64,000 nt of DNA from JAGVSV01 sp040766135 (GCA_040766135.1 JAXGRA010000010.1:1-64000), one strand, 5' to 3'. Counted from the stretch's first letter, positions 7,719-16,758 are shown. Translations and numbers: made by a program. The notes: generated by a model from the letters alone, not told the origin.

Positions 7719-9113
7719 TTAGAAATCGAAGTACGCGTTGGCGTTGTCGTAGCAGATGCCGCGCACCAGCGTGGCCAGCGCTTCTTCATCGTTGGGGTAT
7801 TCGCCCTTTTCTACCCAGCTGCCAATCAAATCGCACACGATGCGGCGGAAGTATTCATGCCGGGTGTAGCTGACAAAGGAGCGGGAGTCTGTCAGCATAC
7901 CCACAAATGTGCCCAGGGCCCCGGCGGCGGCCAGCGCCTTCATTTGATTCATCATGCCGTCCAGGTGGTCGTTGAACCACCACGCGCTGCCAAACTGTAC
8001 CTTGCCCGGCGTATCGCCCTGGAAGGTGCCGGCCGCGGTGGCCAGGATATAGTCTGCGGTGGGGTTAAGGCTGTACAGGATGGTTTTGGGCAATTGCCCC
8101 TTTATGTCCTGCGCATCCAGCAGGCGCAGCAGTTTTTCGGCTACGGGTCTATCGTCGATGCTGTCGCCGCCCACATCAGCGCCAAAGGCCTTAAATAGGC
8201 GGGTGTTGTTGTTGCGGATGGCGTTCATATGGTACTGCTGCACCCAGCCGCGCTCGTGATAGGCTGCTCCCAGCGCGATGAGGATGGCCGTGTTGTAGTG
8301 CTCAACGGTCAGCGCATCCACCGGGCGGCCGGCCAGCGCATCAGCAAAAGCCTGATCGGCCAATTTCATATCCGGCCCGGCAAAGGGCAGGATATCCAGC
8401 CCGTGGTCGGATATGCGGGCACCGTTGGCGTGGAAATAATCCATGCGGTTGATCAGCGCCTGAATGACCTGCGCGGTGTTGGTGATGGGGAGATTGCTAA
8501 CCTGGGATAGTTGTGCGATATATGGGGCAAAGTCAGCACGCGTAACGCGCAGCGCCCTGTCCGGACGGAAGGTGGGCAGCACGCGGAAGCCTAAGTCTGT
8601 TTTTGCAGCCAGCGCTTTATGGTGTGCCAGATCATCAATCGGGTCATCCGTGGTGCAGATGACTTTCACGTTGAAACGGCGGATCAGGTTTTGTGCGCTG
8701 AAGGCGTCGTCCTTGAGCATTTCTTCGGTTTTATCCCAAATACTTTGCGCGGTGGCGGGGGACAGCGCTTCCGTGATGCCAAACACGCGCTGCAACTCCA
8801 AATGCGTCCAGTGATACAGCGGGTTGCCAATCAGCCGCGGCATGGCCTGGGCATAGGCCATAAAGCGATCATAGTCGCCAGATGTGCGGATAAACTCATT
8901 GCTAAAGCCACAGGCCGCCATGGCGCGCCACTTGTAATGGTCGCCGGCCAGCATCAGATGGCCGATGTTGCGGAACTTGATATTGTCGGCAATTTCCTGC
9001 GGCTGCAGGTGGCAGTGATAGTCGATGATGGGCATCTTGTCGGCGTATTCATGGTACAGCCGGGATGCTGTAGGGGTGTTGAGCAAGAAGTCCTTGGACA
9101 TAAACGGCTTCAT
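7719..9113 (-). CDS. uxaC: Glucuronate/galacturonate isomerase
   Basis: This 464-residue cytoplasmic enzyme converts D-glucuronate to fructuronate and D-galacturonate to tagaturonate, the first step of hexuronate breakdown. It has the usual length, with the metal-site motif IDYHCHL near the N-terminus, ICTTDDP mid-protein, and the C-terminal LTDSRSFVSYTRHEYFRR that is diagnostic of UxaC. ATG 9113 is preferred over the GTG at 9125 because AAGGAAAGG sits correctly before it. It is transcribed alone, convergent with the L,D-transpeptidase. The sugar importer cluster nearby suggests, but does not prove, a uronate diet. Confidence 0.95.
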   Translation of the reverse strand: MKPFMSKDFLLNTPTASRLYHEYADKMPIIDYHCHLQPQEIADNIKFRNIGHLMLAGDHYKWRAMAACGFSNEFIRTSGDYDRFMAYAQAMPRLIGNPLYHWTHLELQRVFGITEALSPATAQSIWDKTEEMLKDDAFSAQNLIRRFNVKVICTTDDPIDDLAHHKALAAKTDLGFRVLPTFRPDRALRVTRADFAPYIAQLSQVSNLPITNTAQVIQALINRMDYFHANGARISDHGLDILPFAGPDMKLADQAFADALAGRPVDALTVEHYNTAILIALGAAYHERGWVQQYHMNAIRNNNTRLFKAFGADVGGDSIDDRPVAEKLLRLLDAQDIKGQLPKTILYSLNPTADYILATAAGTFQGDTPGKVQFGSAWWFNDHLDGMMNQMKALAAAGALGTFVGMLTDSRSFVSYTRHEYFRRIVCDLIGSWVEKGEYPNDEEALATLVRGICYDNANAYFDF

Positions 9114-9149
9114 GGGTATTCCCACCTTTCCTTATTTTGCTGATGCATC

Positions 9150-9179
9150 ATTCTATCACGCCAGCCAAAGGCCGGGCAA
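9150..9179 (-). promoter_or_regulatory. Promoter of uxaC
   Basis: On the minus strand, TTGCCC (9179-9174), an 18-base spacer and TAGAAT (9155-9150) preceded by TGA, an extended -10 box. Confidence 0.55.
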
Positions 9180-9203
9180 GCGGGACAACGCGAATGCAAA
9201 CGG

Positions 9204-10061
9204 TCAATCCTTGATTAATCCCAGGTAAGCGGGTCCGCCTGTGCCTTTGGGCAAATCAGTCAATGGATAAATCATGCCAAGCGGTGTAGGCGGACAATCA
9301 GGCCATGCATTTTGTGGCAGCCGCAACACGTAGGTCTGTGCCTGCAACTGGCTGTGGAGGGCGCAAAGCGCCTCCTGTGCCTGCAGGCCCAGGGTGATTA
9401 GCTCCACCACGCGCACCTGTCCGGGCGCTATGTGCTGGCAAATGGCGCAGGCCTCACCACCAGGTGCAGTAATGTGAAAAACCTGGTTGCCTGCGGCTTT
9501 TTCGCTTAACAGCACAAAGCCAAGCGCTTCAGCATCCCAGCGCACATACAGGCGGCTGCCCATCATGGCTGCATCTCGTATCCGGGTATACGTGGCTAGG
9601 CTGGCTGGTCTTACCTGTGTGTTTGCTGCAAGCGTGCCATCGGCCGGGAAAGATACCTCGGTATGGGCAACATAGAATGCGGTTGTATAGCCGCGTTTTG
9701 CATAAAAATCAAACAACTCCGGTGTGGCAGGGGCCAGCACCGATGCCGCGAGGCCCTGCTGCTGCATCCAGGTGTGCGCATACTGCATTAGTTGTGTGCT
9801 GATGCCCTGCCTGCGAAAAGCCTGCGCCGTGGCCACGGCATAGATATATCGGGCGGGGTACGCCGTGCCATCAATCATCAAGTCACAGGGCAGCAGCGTC
9901 AGCATGCCCGCGATAACATCGTCCTGCTCCCACAGCAGCAGGCGATCATCGCGGTGCCGGTGATCAAAGTAGAATGCGGTATCTTTATCGCTGTCGCCAA
10001 ACGCTTCCTGCCACAGCAGCTTTAATTGCGCCCGGTCGCCCGGTCGGGCAAAGCGGATCAT
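9204..10061 (-). CDS. GNAT-family N-acetyltransferase
   Basis: A 285-residue protein starting at 10061, where its ATG overlaps the TGA of the upstream gene (ATGA), so the pair is translationally coupled. The N-terminal half is an acetyltransferase fold, with IYAVATAQAFRRQGISTQLM as the acetyl-CoA-binding segment (R..G pattern). The C-terminal half resembles the sterol-carrier-like tail of Eis-type acetyltransferases in length and position. The substrate is unknown. Coupling to a DUF2156 protein suggests a joint role in modifying a small molecule or lipid. Confidence 0.75.
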   Translation of the reverse strand: MIRFARPGDRAQLKLLWQEAFGDSDKDTAFYFDHRHRDDRLLLWEQDDVIAGMLTLLPCDLMIDGTAYPARYIYAVATAQAFRRQGISTQLMQYAHTWMQQQGLAASVLAPATPELFDFYAKRGYTTAFYVAHTEVSFPADGTLAANTQVRPASLATYTRIRDAAMMGSRLYVRWDAEALGFVLLSEKAAGNQVFHITAPGGEACAICQHIAPGQVRVVELITLGLQAQEALCALHSQLQAQTYVLRLPQNAWPDCPPTPLGMIYPLTDLPKGTGGPAYLGLIKD

Positions 10062-10969
10062 ACCTCCCGAACCTGGCGGGCAATCCATTTGACTACAAAG
10101 CCGGACGGTCGGTAAGACATTTTGGCACGGCGCAGCCCCGGGTCTCCTGCGTCATCCTCGCGGTTGATCAGCGCATAGTCCTTGGCGTACTTTGCTGCAA
10201 ACTCCCGGTTGATGAGCTGATAGGCCCCCTGCACGTTGGCGATCGCTTTTTCTACGTGCACCACATAGGTGCTGTCGTTGAGCGGCTCGCCCAGTGCAAA
10301 GGCCATGATCTGCCCGCGCGAGCGGATGAGCGCGCCATCCTGTTTCAGCTCCTGCATATGGTGCAAGGCCTGCTCCACTGCGCAGTGTTCCAGCGCAAGA
10401 GATTCGTTGTCTGCACAGCCAGCCTCTTTGCACCAAGCCCTGTTCATGGCGCGCACTTCATCCAGGTTTTCAGGTGTAATGGGCTCCATGACCCATTCAG
10501 GATGTATTTCTTGAAAGCGGTTAATATGATTGCGTTTGCTGCTCAGCTTTCGGCCGGACAGCGTAATCAGGCTTTGCGTGTCGTACAGGTAGTCATATCC
10601 ATCGCGGTTGTCTTCAAATTCAAACACATCCGGATACAGAACTTTGAGCTGCTCTGCATCCTCCGGCAATATCATATTAAATGTCAGCATGCGGCCTTCC
10701 ACACGCTCGTGTTCCAGCAGTGCATCCACCACGGTTTTCATATCCCCGCCGCCGGAGGGGAAAACGTAGGTAGGATCCTTTTCATCCGAACGTACAATCA
10801 GGCGGTCAGCATAGATGCAGGCGCTTAGATCGTAGGCATAGCGCCACATAAAGGCCGTCGCAAAGCTGTATTCGTTGGTGGCACGGGATCCGCGTGAAAG
10901 CACATCCAGTATTCGTTCACGGTCATCCAGGGTAATGGGAGAGAAGTTGAGTTCCGAGATACAAATCAT
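10058..10969 (-). CDS. DUF2156 protein, LPG-synthase C-terminal-like (aminoacyl transfer fold)
   Basis: A 303-residue protein resembling the C-terminal catalytic domain of phosphatidylglycerol lysyltransferases, but without the membrane domain. Seen motifs are the basic KLSSKRNHINRF segment, then ALEHCA, and near the end LINREDDAGDPGLRRAKMSYRP, all typical of DUF2156. Members with this soluble architecture are mostly uncharacterised and share a double-GNAT fold. The start is unsure: ATG 10969 has GGAAGGA directly against it, and TTG 10978 is an alternative. The next gene, a GNAT protein, overlaps by four bases. Confidence 0.78.
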   Translation of the reverse strand: MICISELNFSPITLDDRERILDVLSRGSRATNEYSFATAFMWRYAYDLSACIYADRLIVRSDEKDPTYVFPSGGGDMKTVVDALLEHERVEGRMLTFNMILPEDAEQLKVLYPDVFEFEDNRDGYDYLYDTQSLITLSGRKLSSKRNHINRFQEIHPEWVMEPITPENLDEVRAMNRAWCKEAGCADNESLALEHCAVEQALHHMQELKQDGALIRSRGQIMAFALGEPLNDSTYVVHVEKAIANVQGAYQLINREFAAKYAKDYALINREDDAGDPGLRRAKMSYRPSGFVVKWIARQVREV

Positions 10970-10993
10970 TCCTTCCAATGTAATTACACTATT

Positions 10994-11002
10994 ATTCTAC
11001 CA
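10994..11002 (-). promoter_or_regulatory. Extended -10 box for the DUF2156/GNAT operon
   Basis: Minus strand TGGTAGAAT (11002-10994). No good -35 box is seen, as often with TGn-type promoters. Confidence 0.4.
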
Positions 11003-11063
11003 CATAGCGCCAAAGCTAGACGATTTACGGATAAGCCGGCGGCTTTAAAAACAGCTGTCAATG

Positions 11064-11072
11064 TGGTATAAT
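11064..11072 (+). promoter_or_regulatory. Extended -10 promoter of pcrA
   Basis: TGGTATAAT at 11064-11072 is a perfect TATAAT with the TGn extension, 57 bases before the pcrA start. The -35 region is weak. Confidence 0.55.
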
Positions 11073-11129
11073 TGACATGGATGATGCTGATTTTTCTGCG
11101 TCACAAATATACGTAATATGAGGGAAATA

Positions 11130-13388
11130 ATGGATTTGCAGCAGCTTAATCCCATGCAGAAACAGGCAGTGGAAACCCTGGAAGGACCGTTGTTGATCAT
11201 TGCGGGCGCCGGCAGCGGAAAGACCCGCACCATGACATACCGTATCGCCAACTTGCTTTCGCAGGGCGTACCTGCGTATGCTATTATGGCACTCACCTTT
11301 ACCAACAAGGCCGCCCGGGAGATGAAAAACCGCGTGGCCGGGCTGACCGGCGATGCCGCTGATGAAGCGTGGATTGGCACCTTTCATTCCATCTGCGTGC
11401 GTATTTTGCGGCGCGATATCGAAAAAATCGGGTACAAGCGCTCCTTTGTCATCTATGACGATGACGACCAGCAGCGGGTGCTGCGCGACATTTACCGCGA
11501 TCTGGACATTGATGACAAACGTTTCCCCATCAAAGAAGCGCGCAATATCATTTCCGATGCCAAAAACCGCCTGCTGACGGCGGATGAATGGTTTGCCGAG
11601 TCCAACAAGGATTTCCGCAGCCAGAAATTCCACGATATCTTTGTGGCCTATAATAAAAAGTTGAAGGATTCTGATGCGCTGGACTTTGATGACCTGATCT
11701 CGCATACGCTGCAGCTGCTGGTGGATCACCCGCCGGTGCTGGAGTATTATCGCAAGCGCTTCCGCTACGTGCACGTGGACGAATATCAGGATACCAACTT
11801 TGCCCAGTATTCGTTGGTGCGCCTGCTGACCGAGGAAAGCCGCAACCTGTGCGTCGTAGGTGATGACGACCAGTCCATCTACGGCTGGCGTGGTGCCGAC
11901 ATCCGCAACATCTTAGAGTTTCAAAGCGACTTCCCGGACGCGCAGGTCATCAAGTTGGAGCAGAACTACCGCTCCACATCCAACATCCTGGATGCCGCCA
12001 ACCAGGTTATCGCCAACAATCCCGGCCGCATGGAAAAAGCGCTGTGGACAGATATAGGCGAGGGCGAAAAGATTAAGCTGTGCAGTGCCGGCGATGAGCG
12101 CGAAGAGGCGGCCTGGATATGCGAGCGTATTCGCCGATTAAAGCAGCGTGAAAAAGTGCCGTTGAGTGAGATTGCGGTGCTGTACCGCACGCACGCGCAA
12201 AGCCGTGTGCTGGAAGAAATGCTCATGCGGGCCGGCATTCCATACCGCGTTTATGGCGGCACCCGCTTCTATGACCGCAAGGAAATTCGGGATGTGGTGG
12301 CGTATTTGCGCCTTATCATTAACCCGCTTGACGAGGTGGCCCTAAAACGTATCATCAACGTGCCCAAACGCAGCATTGGTGAAGCCACTGTAAACGCGCT
12401 GGAAACGCACGCCAGGGAAAACAACATCCCGCTGTTCAGCGCGCTGATCGACACGCCCGATACGCTGTCCAGCCGCCCGCGCAAATGCGTGGGGGAATTT
12501 GTTGCCCTTATCAACAAATTGACGGCGCTGCAGGAAAGCATGCCGCTGACCCAGTTTGTGGAACTGCTGCTGGAGGAAACAGGCCTGATCGCGGTGGACG
12601 AAGAAAGCAACGACGAAGAAGCGCTGGCGCGCCGTGAAAACGTGCTGGAGTTTGTGGGCGCGGTCAAGGAGTTTGAGGAGCAGCATGAAGGAGCCACCCT
12701 GGCTGCGTTCCTGGAAAATGTAGCGCTGGTTACCGATCTGGACCGGCAGGAGGATTCCCCGCAGTTTATTACGCTTATGACGCTGCATTCCGCCAAGGGG
12801 CTGGAGTTTGACGCAGTGTTTGTCGCCGGGCTGGAGGAGGGGTTGTTCCCCAGCAGCCGCTCACGCGATGATGAGGATCGGCTGCAGGAGGAGCGCAGGC
12901 TGTGCTATGTAGGCATGACGCGCGCAAAAAAATATCTGTGCCTGTCCTGGGCCAAGCGCCGCTCGCTGTTTAACCAGATCAGCCACAATGACCGCAGCCG
13001 CTTTCTGGATGAAATACCGGCCAGGCTTATGTCGGACGATTGGGCGCGCACCATGAACAAGCACTTTGGCGACCGCAAAGAGCCGGAGTTTCCCACCCGG
13101 CAGACGGCCGTTCAGCCGCCCCAGCCCAGCTTTGGCATCCCCGGCATGGGGCAAAGGCTGGATCAAATCCCCGGCGTGCACAAGGGCTTTATCAAGCCTA
13201 AGCCCAAGCGCAACGCGCCGGCTACTACCTTTGAGGCGGGTGACCGTGTGCTGCACCGCAAGTTTGGTGAAGGCACCGTGAAATTGGTGGAAGGCGGTTC
13301 CAGCGATGGCCGGATTACGGTGGCTTTTACGGCCTATGGCGAAAAGAAGTTTGCCATCAGCGTGGCCCCCATTGTGAAATTAGAATAA
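11130..13388 (+). CDS. pcrA: ATP-dependent DNA helicase, UvrD/PcrA type
   Basis: A 752-residue superfamily 1A 3'-5' helicase acting in repair and rolling-circle replication. Visible motifs are Walker A AGAGSGKT near residue 29, motif Ia ALTFTNKAAREM, motif II VDEYQDTN, motif III GDDDQSIYGWRGAD, motif IV EQNYRST, motif V TLHSAKGLEF and motif VI VGMTRAKK. The C-terminal Tudor-like segment AGDRVLHRKFGEGTV that contacts RNA polymerase in PcrA is present. ATG 11130 is chosen because GAGGG lies six bases upstream; ATG 11118 is in frame but lacks a site. A hairpin terminator separates it from ligA. Confidence 0.96.
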   Translation: MDLQQLNPMQKQAVETLEGPLLIIAGAGSGKTRTMTYRIANLLSQGVPAYAIMALTFTNKAAREMKNRVAGLTGDAADEAWIGTFHSICVRILRRDIEKIGYKRSFVIYDDDDQQRVLRDIYRDLDIDDKRFPIKEARNIISDAKNRLLTADEWFAESNKDFRSQKFHDIFVAYNKKLKDSDALDFDDLISHTLQLLVDHPPVLEYYRKRFRYVHVDEYQDTNFAQYSLVRLLTEESRNLCVVGDDDQSIYGWRGADIRNILEFQSDFPDAQVIKLEQNYRSTSNILDAANQVIANNPGRMEKALWTDIGEGEKIKLCSAGDEREEAAWICERIRRLKQREKVPLSEIAVLYRTHAQSRVLEEMLMRAGIPYRVYGGTRFYDRKEIRDVVAYLRLIINPLDEVALKRIINVPKRSIGEATVNALETHARENNIPLFSALIDTPDTLSSRPRKCVGEFVALINKLTALQESMPLTQFVELLLEETGLIAVDEESNDEEALARRENVLEFVGAVKEFEEQHEGATLAAFLENVALVTDLDRQEDSPQFITLMTLHSAKGLEFDAVFVAGLEEGLFPSSRSRDDEDRLQEERRLCYVGMTRAKKYLCLSWAKRRSLFNQISHNDRSRFLDEIPARLMSDDWARTMNKHFGDRKEPEFPTRQTAVQPPQPSFGIPGMGQRLDQIPGVHKGFIKPKPKRNAPATTFEAGDRVLHRKFGEGTVKLVEGGSSDGRITVAFTAYGEKKFAISVAPIVKLE

Positions 13389-13400
13389 TACGGACTTTTA

Positions 13401-13450
13401 ACAGCAATGCATCCAAAAGGACGAGAGATTTTGGATGCATTACTGTTTTA
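13401..13450 (+). terminator. Terminator after pcrA
   Basis: Arms ACAGCAATGCATCCAAAA (13401-13418) and TTTTGGATGCATTACTGT (13429-13446), 17 of 18 pairing, with a 10-base loop and a short T run. Confidence 0.8.
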
Positions 13451-13489
13451 CATCAGTATCATTTTACTCCAGTACAAGCAGGAGGTGCC

Positions 13490-15466
13490 ATGTCGGAACG
13501 TGTATGGACAATGCGCACGCTGGTAGACTATCTGAATGAAACTGCGCGGCGCTACTATGTGGACGATAACCCTATTATTTCGGACGCCCAGTGGGATGCA
13601 TTGTATGCCCAGCTGGTGCAGATGGAGGCTGATACCGGCACCCGCTTGCCCGATTCGCCTACCCGCCGGGTAGGGGGCGAGCCGGTGAGCGCGTTTGTGC
13701 AGCACCGGCATATTTCACGCCTGTGGAGCATGGACAAGGTGCAGTCCCGGGCCGAATTGATGGCCTGGTTTGCGCGTGTGGAGGCATTGCATGAAAAACT
13801 GGAAGGCGTGCCCCCGCTGTCCTATTGTGTGGAGTATAAGTTTGACGGCCTGACCGTCAACTTAACGTATGAAAATGGCTTGCTGGCCGTAGCGGCCACG
13901 CGCGGCAATGGTGAGGTAGGGGAGATGATCCTGCCCCAGGTGCGCACTGTCAACGATATTCCGCTGTCCATTCCGTATCAGGGGCAGATCGAGATTCAGG
14001 GCGAGTGCATCATGCGCCTGTCCGTGCTCAAGGCCTACAACCAGAACGCCACAGAGAAGCTGAAGAACGCCCGCAACGCTGCTGCCGGTGCGCTGCGCAA
14101 TCTGGACCCCAGGGTGACGGCCTCCCGCCGCTTGTCCACGTATTTTTATGACATTGGCACCATCGAAAATCCGCCATACACGGAGCAGGCTGGGCTGTTT
14201 TCCTTCATTGAGGAAAACGGTTTCCCAGTATCGCAGCTATTAATGCAATCCAATGACAAGGACGCGTTGGCGGATTTTGTGGCCGGCCTGGAGGAGGGGC
14301 GGCATAACTTAGACTTTTTGATTGATGGTGCGGTCATCAAGGTGGCCGACCTTGCCACCCGCAGGCTGCTGGGATATACGGACAAATTTCCGCGCTGGGC
14401 GGTGGCCTATAAGTTTACCGCCGAGGAAAGCACCACCTCGCTGCTGCGCGTCACCTGGGAGGTGGGGCGCACGGGTAAGCTGACGCCGCTGGCCCATGTG
14501 GATGATGTGGAGTTTGCCGGTGCCACCGTGCGCAAAGCCACGCTCAACAACTGGGGTGATATGCAAAGGAAAGGTTTAACCCAGGGCTGCACGGTGTGGA
14601 TCCGGCGCTCTAACGATGTGATCCCGGAAATCACCGGCTGTGTGGATGATGGCATGGCGGGCGAACCGTTTGAAAAGCCCACGCATTGCCCGGCCTGCGG
14701 CACCGAACTGAACGAAGTTGGGGCGCATCTGTTCTGTCCCAACCGCCTGGCGTGCCGGCCGCAGGTGGTGGCGCGGCTGACGCACTTTGCATCGCGCGAT
14801 GCCATGGACATTACTACCTTTTCTGAAAAAACGGCGGAACTGTTTTATGATCGCTTAGATGTGCGCGAACCGGCCGACCTATATCGCCTGACCAGGGAGC
14901 AATTGCTCACGCTGCCAGGCTTTAAGGACAAGAAGGCAGACAACCTGCTGGAGGCACTTGCGGCCAGCAAGGTATGCACGCTGGATGCGTTTCTGCTAGC
15001 CGTGGGCATCCCCAATATTGGCAAAGCCACCGCGCGCGATTTGGCCCAGGCCTTTGGCACGCTGGAGGCCATACGCCAGGCCAGCGTGGAGCAGCTGCAG
15101 CAGGTGGATGAAATTGGCGATGTGATTGCCGCTTCGCTGCGTGAATTCTTTGAAGATGAGGTTACCAACCGCGTCATAGACGATCTGCTGCAGGCAGGTG
15201 TGCATCCCCATGCCGTGGGCAGCGCGCAAACAGGCACGCGGTTGGCGGGCAAAACAGTGGTGATCACCGGCATGCTGCCCACCCTGTCCCGGCAACAGGC
15301 CGAAGACCTGGTGCGTGCCCATGGCGGCATGGCGGCCGGATCGGTCAGCCGCAGGACGGCCTTGGTGGTGGCCGGCGAAGGCGCAGGCAAGAAATTGACC
15401 CAGGCGCAGACCCTGGGCATTGAAGTGATGGATGAAGCAGCGTTTCTGAAAATGTTGGAACAGTAA
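13490..15466 (+). CDS. ligA: NAD-dependent DNA ligase
   Basis: This 658-residue enzyme seals nicks in replication and repair using NAD. The order is the usual one: Ia domain, adenylation domain with the nucleotidyl lysine K117 in EYKFDG, the RNAAAGALR motif, OB fold (WEVGRTGKLTP), a four-cysteine zinc finger (CPAC...CPNRLAC), helix-hairpin-helix repeats, and a C-terminal BRCT domain (GKTVVITGMLP). ATG 13490 follows AGGAGGTG. pcrA-ligA adjacency is common in Firmicutes. Expression is probably from sequence after the pcrA terminator, though no clear promoter is seen there. Confidence 0.97.
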   Translation: MSERVWTMRTLVDYLNETARRYYVDDNPIISDAQWDALYAQLVQMEADTGTRLPDSPTRRVGGEPVSAFVQHRHISRLWSMDKVQSRAELMAWFARVEALHEKLEGVPPLSYCVEYKFDGLTVNLTYENGLLAVAATRGNGEVGEMILPQVRTVNDIPLSIPYQGQIEIQGECIMRLSVLKAYNQNATEKLKNARNAAAGALRNLDPRVTASRRLSTYFYDIGTIENPPYTEQAGLFSFIEENGFPVSQLLMQSNDKDALADFVAGLEEGRHNLDFLIDGAVIKVADLATRRLLGYTDKFPRWAVAYKFTAEESTTSLLRVTWEVGRTGKLTPLAHVDDVEFAGATVRKATLNNWGDMQRKGLTQGCTVWIRRSNDVIPEITGCVDDGMAGEPFEKPTHCPACGTELNEVGAHLFCPNRLACRPQVVARLTHFASRDAMDITTFSEKTAELFYDRLDVREPADLYRLTREQLLTLPGFKDKKADNLLEALAASKVCTLDAFLLAVGIPNIGKATARDLAQAFGTLEAIRQASVEQLQQVDEIGDVIAASLREFFEDEVTNRVIDDLLQAGVHPHAVGSAQTGTRLAGKTVVITGMLPTLSRQQAEDLVRAHGGMAAGSVSRRTALVVAGEGAGKKLTQAQTLGIEVMDEAAFLKMLEQ

Positions 15467-15476
15467 TCTAAAGAAG

Positions 15477-15520
15477 CAACAAAAAAGAGGCGGCGCACAT
15501 GCACTGCCTCTTTTTTGTTG
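15477..15520. terminator. Bidirectional terminator between ligA and rplL
   Basis: CAACAAAAAAGAGGC (15477-15491) pairs with GCCTCTTTTTTGTTG (15506-15520). The A/T tracts serve as U runs on both strands, and the two genes converge here. Confidence 0.9.
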
Positions 15521-15531
15521 TGTGCGGGACC

Positions 15532-15909
15532 TTACTTGATTTCGACGGTGGCGCCCACTTCTTCAAACTGCTTCTTGATGGCTTCGGCATCTGCCTTGGC
15601 AATGCCTTCCTTGACGGTCTTCGGAACGCTCTCAACGAAGTCCTTGGCTTCCTTGAGGCCAATGCCGGTGACCAGCTCACGGACAACCTTGATGACCTTG
15701 ATCTTTTCGCTGCCGGCGTTGGTCAGCACAACGTCAAACTCGGTCTTTTCTTCAGCGGCTTCAGCGGGGGCAGCGGCGGCTGCGGGAGCAGCAGCGGCGA
15801 CGGGGGCGGCGGCGGATACGCCGAACTTCTCTTCCAGTTCTTTGACCAGTTCGGCCAGCTCCAGCACGGTCATGGATTCAATAGCGGTAAGAATTTCCTG
15901 ACGGGTCAT
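15532..15909 (-). CDS. rplL: Ribosomal protein bL12 (L7/L12)
   Basis: A 125-residue stalk protein that recruits translation factors. It has the N-terminal dimer helix (TVLELAELVKELEEKFGV), an alanine/proline-rich hinge, and the factor-binding domain with KVIKVVRELVTGIGLKEAK. ATG 15909 follows GGAGG. It lies directly after rplJ in the usual order. Unusually, a strong terminator and the convergent ligA follow, rather than rpoB. Confidence 0.98.
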   Translation of the reverse strand: MTRQEILTAIESMTVLELAELVKELEEKFGVSAAAPVAAAAPAAAAAPAEAAEEKTEFDVVLTNAGSEKIKVIKVVRELVTGIGLKEAKDFVESVPKTVKEGIAKADAEAIKKQFEEVGATVEIK

Positions 15910-15951
15910 GTTTTTTTCCTCCAAATTTGTTGGTGTTTTTAATGGTTGGGG

Positions 15952-16485
15952 TTATTCCCCGGCTTTTTGTTTGCGTACAGCATCCACGGCATATACCAGC
16001 GAACGCAGTGTGGCGCTCAGCACGCCGACGAAGTTGGTGATCGGGGCGTTCAGGCTGCCCATGATCTTGGAGACCAGCACATCGCGGCTGGGCAGCTTGG
16101 CCAGCGCATCAACGGCTTGGGCATCCATGTAGGTGCCTTCGACCAGGCCGGCCTTGATGATGATCTTGTCGTTCTTGGCTTGGGCGATATGCTCAGAAAG
16201 CACCTTGGCGGGGGCCACGGCATCGCTATCGCTAAATGCGTAGGCGCAGGGGCCGACCAGCAGGTGATCCAAGTCGTGTACACCCAAGTTGTCCAATGCA
16301 CGCAACATCAGGTTGTTTTTGTAAACTACATATTCCACACCGTTTTCACGGCACTTGGCGCGCAGCGCGGTAATTTCTTCCACCGTGATGCCCTTGTAGC
16401 TTACAACCAACATAGCTTTCGCGTTCTTAACCTTTTCGGTCATTAACGCTACTTTCTCCTGTTTCAGCTCGAAGTTCTTGCTCAA
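15952..16485 (-). CDS. rplJ: Ribosomal protein uL10
   Basis: A 177-residue stalk base protein that binds 23S rRNA and several L7/L12 dimers. The start is TTG 16485 (SKNFELKQEK), behind AAGGTGG and matching the family N-terminus; further upstream the frame only reads through the leader. Conserved stretches include VEEITALRAKCRENGVEYVVYKN within the RNA-binding domain. The leader carries a hairpin and the gene has its own promoter. rplK and rplA are not upstream, so the stalk genes stand apart from the usual rplKAJL-rpoBC cluster. Confidence 0.97.
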   Translation of the reverse strand: MSKNFELKQEKVALMTEKVKNAKAMLVVSYKGITVEEITALRAKCRENGVEYVVYKNNLMLRALDNLGVHDLDHLLVGPCAYAFSDSDAVAPAKVLSEHIAQAKNDKIIIKAGLVEGTYMDAQAVDALAKLPSRDVLVSKIMGSLNAPITNFVGVLSATLRSLVYAVDAVRKQKAGE

Positions 16486-16551
16486 TTGTTTGTTCCACCT
16501 TCTTTCGGGCTGTTCATTGAAAATGCCCCTGTGCAAACGGCACAAGGGCAT
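16486..16551 (-). promoter_or_regulatory. L10-type ribosomal protein leader
   Basis: The rplJ untranslated leader contains a strong hairpin, arms 16523-16534 and 16540-16551 (minus-strand ATGCCCTTGTGC and GCACAGGGGCAT, loop CGTTT). In many bacteria the L10-L12 complex binds such a leader to repress its own translation; that role here is inferred from position and shape. Confidence 0.6.
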
Positions 16552-16649
16552 AACAACTGTCATGCTTCTCATACCTCGGCGGGCGGATTGCTCCTTTACA
16601 CGCATTGCGTACCTGCTGTCTTTGGCACAGGCTTTTTCAAGCCTTATAG

Positions 16650-16678
16650 AGAGTATCATGCCACAACGTGCCCGTCAA
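16650..16678 (-). promoter_or_regulatory. Promoter of rplJ-rplL
   Basis: Minus strand TTGACG (16678-16673), a 17-base spacer and TACTCT (16655-16650) with an upstream TGA making an extended -10. Confidence 0.6.
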
Positions 16679-16718
16679 GCCCTTGCGAAAGAAAACCCCG
16701 GAAATTTCAGTCAAAGTG

Positions 16719-16747
16719 TTGACAAGGAGGCAGAGGCATGGTATCTT
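16719..16747 (+). promoter_or_regulatory. Vegetative promoter of the hrcA-grpE-dnaK-dnaJ operon
   Basis: Perfect TTGACA (16719-16724), a 17-base spacer and TATCTT (16742-16747). The CIRCE element begins 11 bases after the -10 box, over the expected transcription start. Confidence 0.85.
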
Positions 16748-16758
16748 GATATCGTGCA

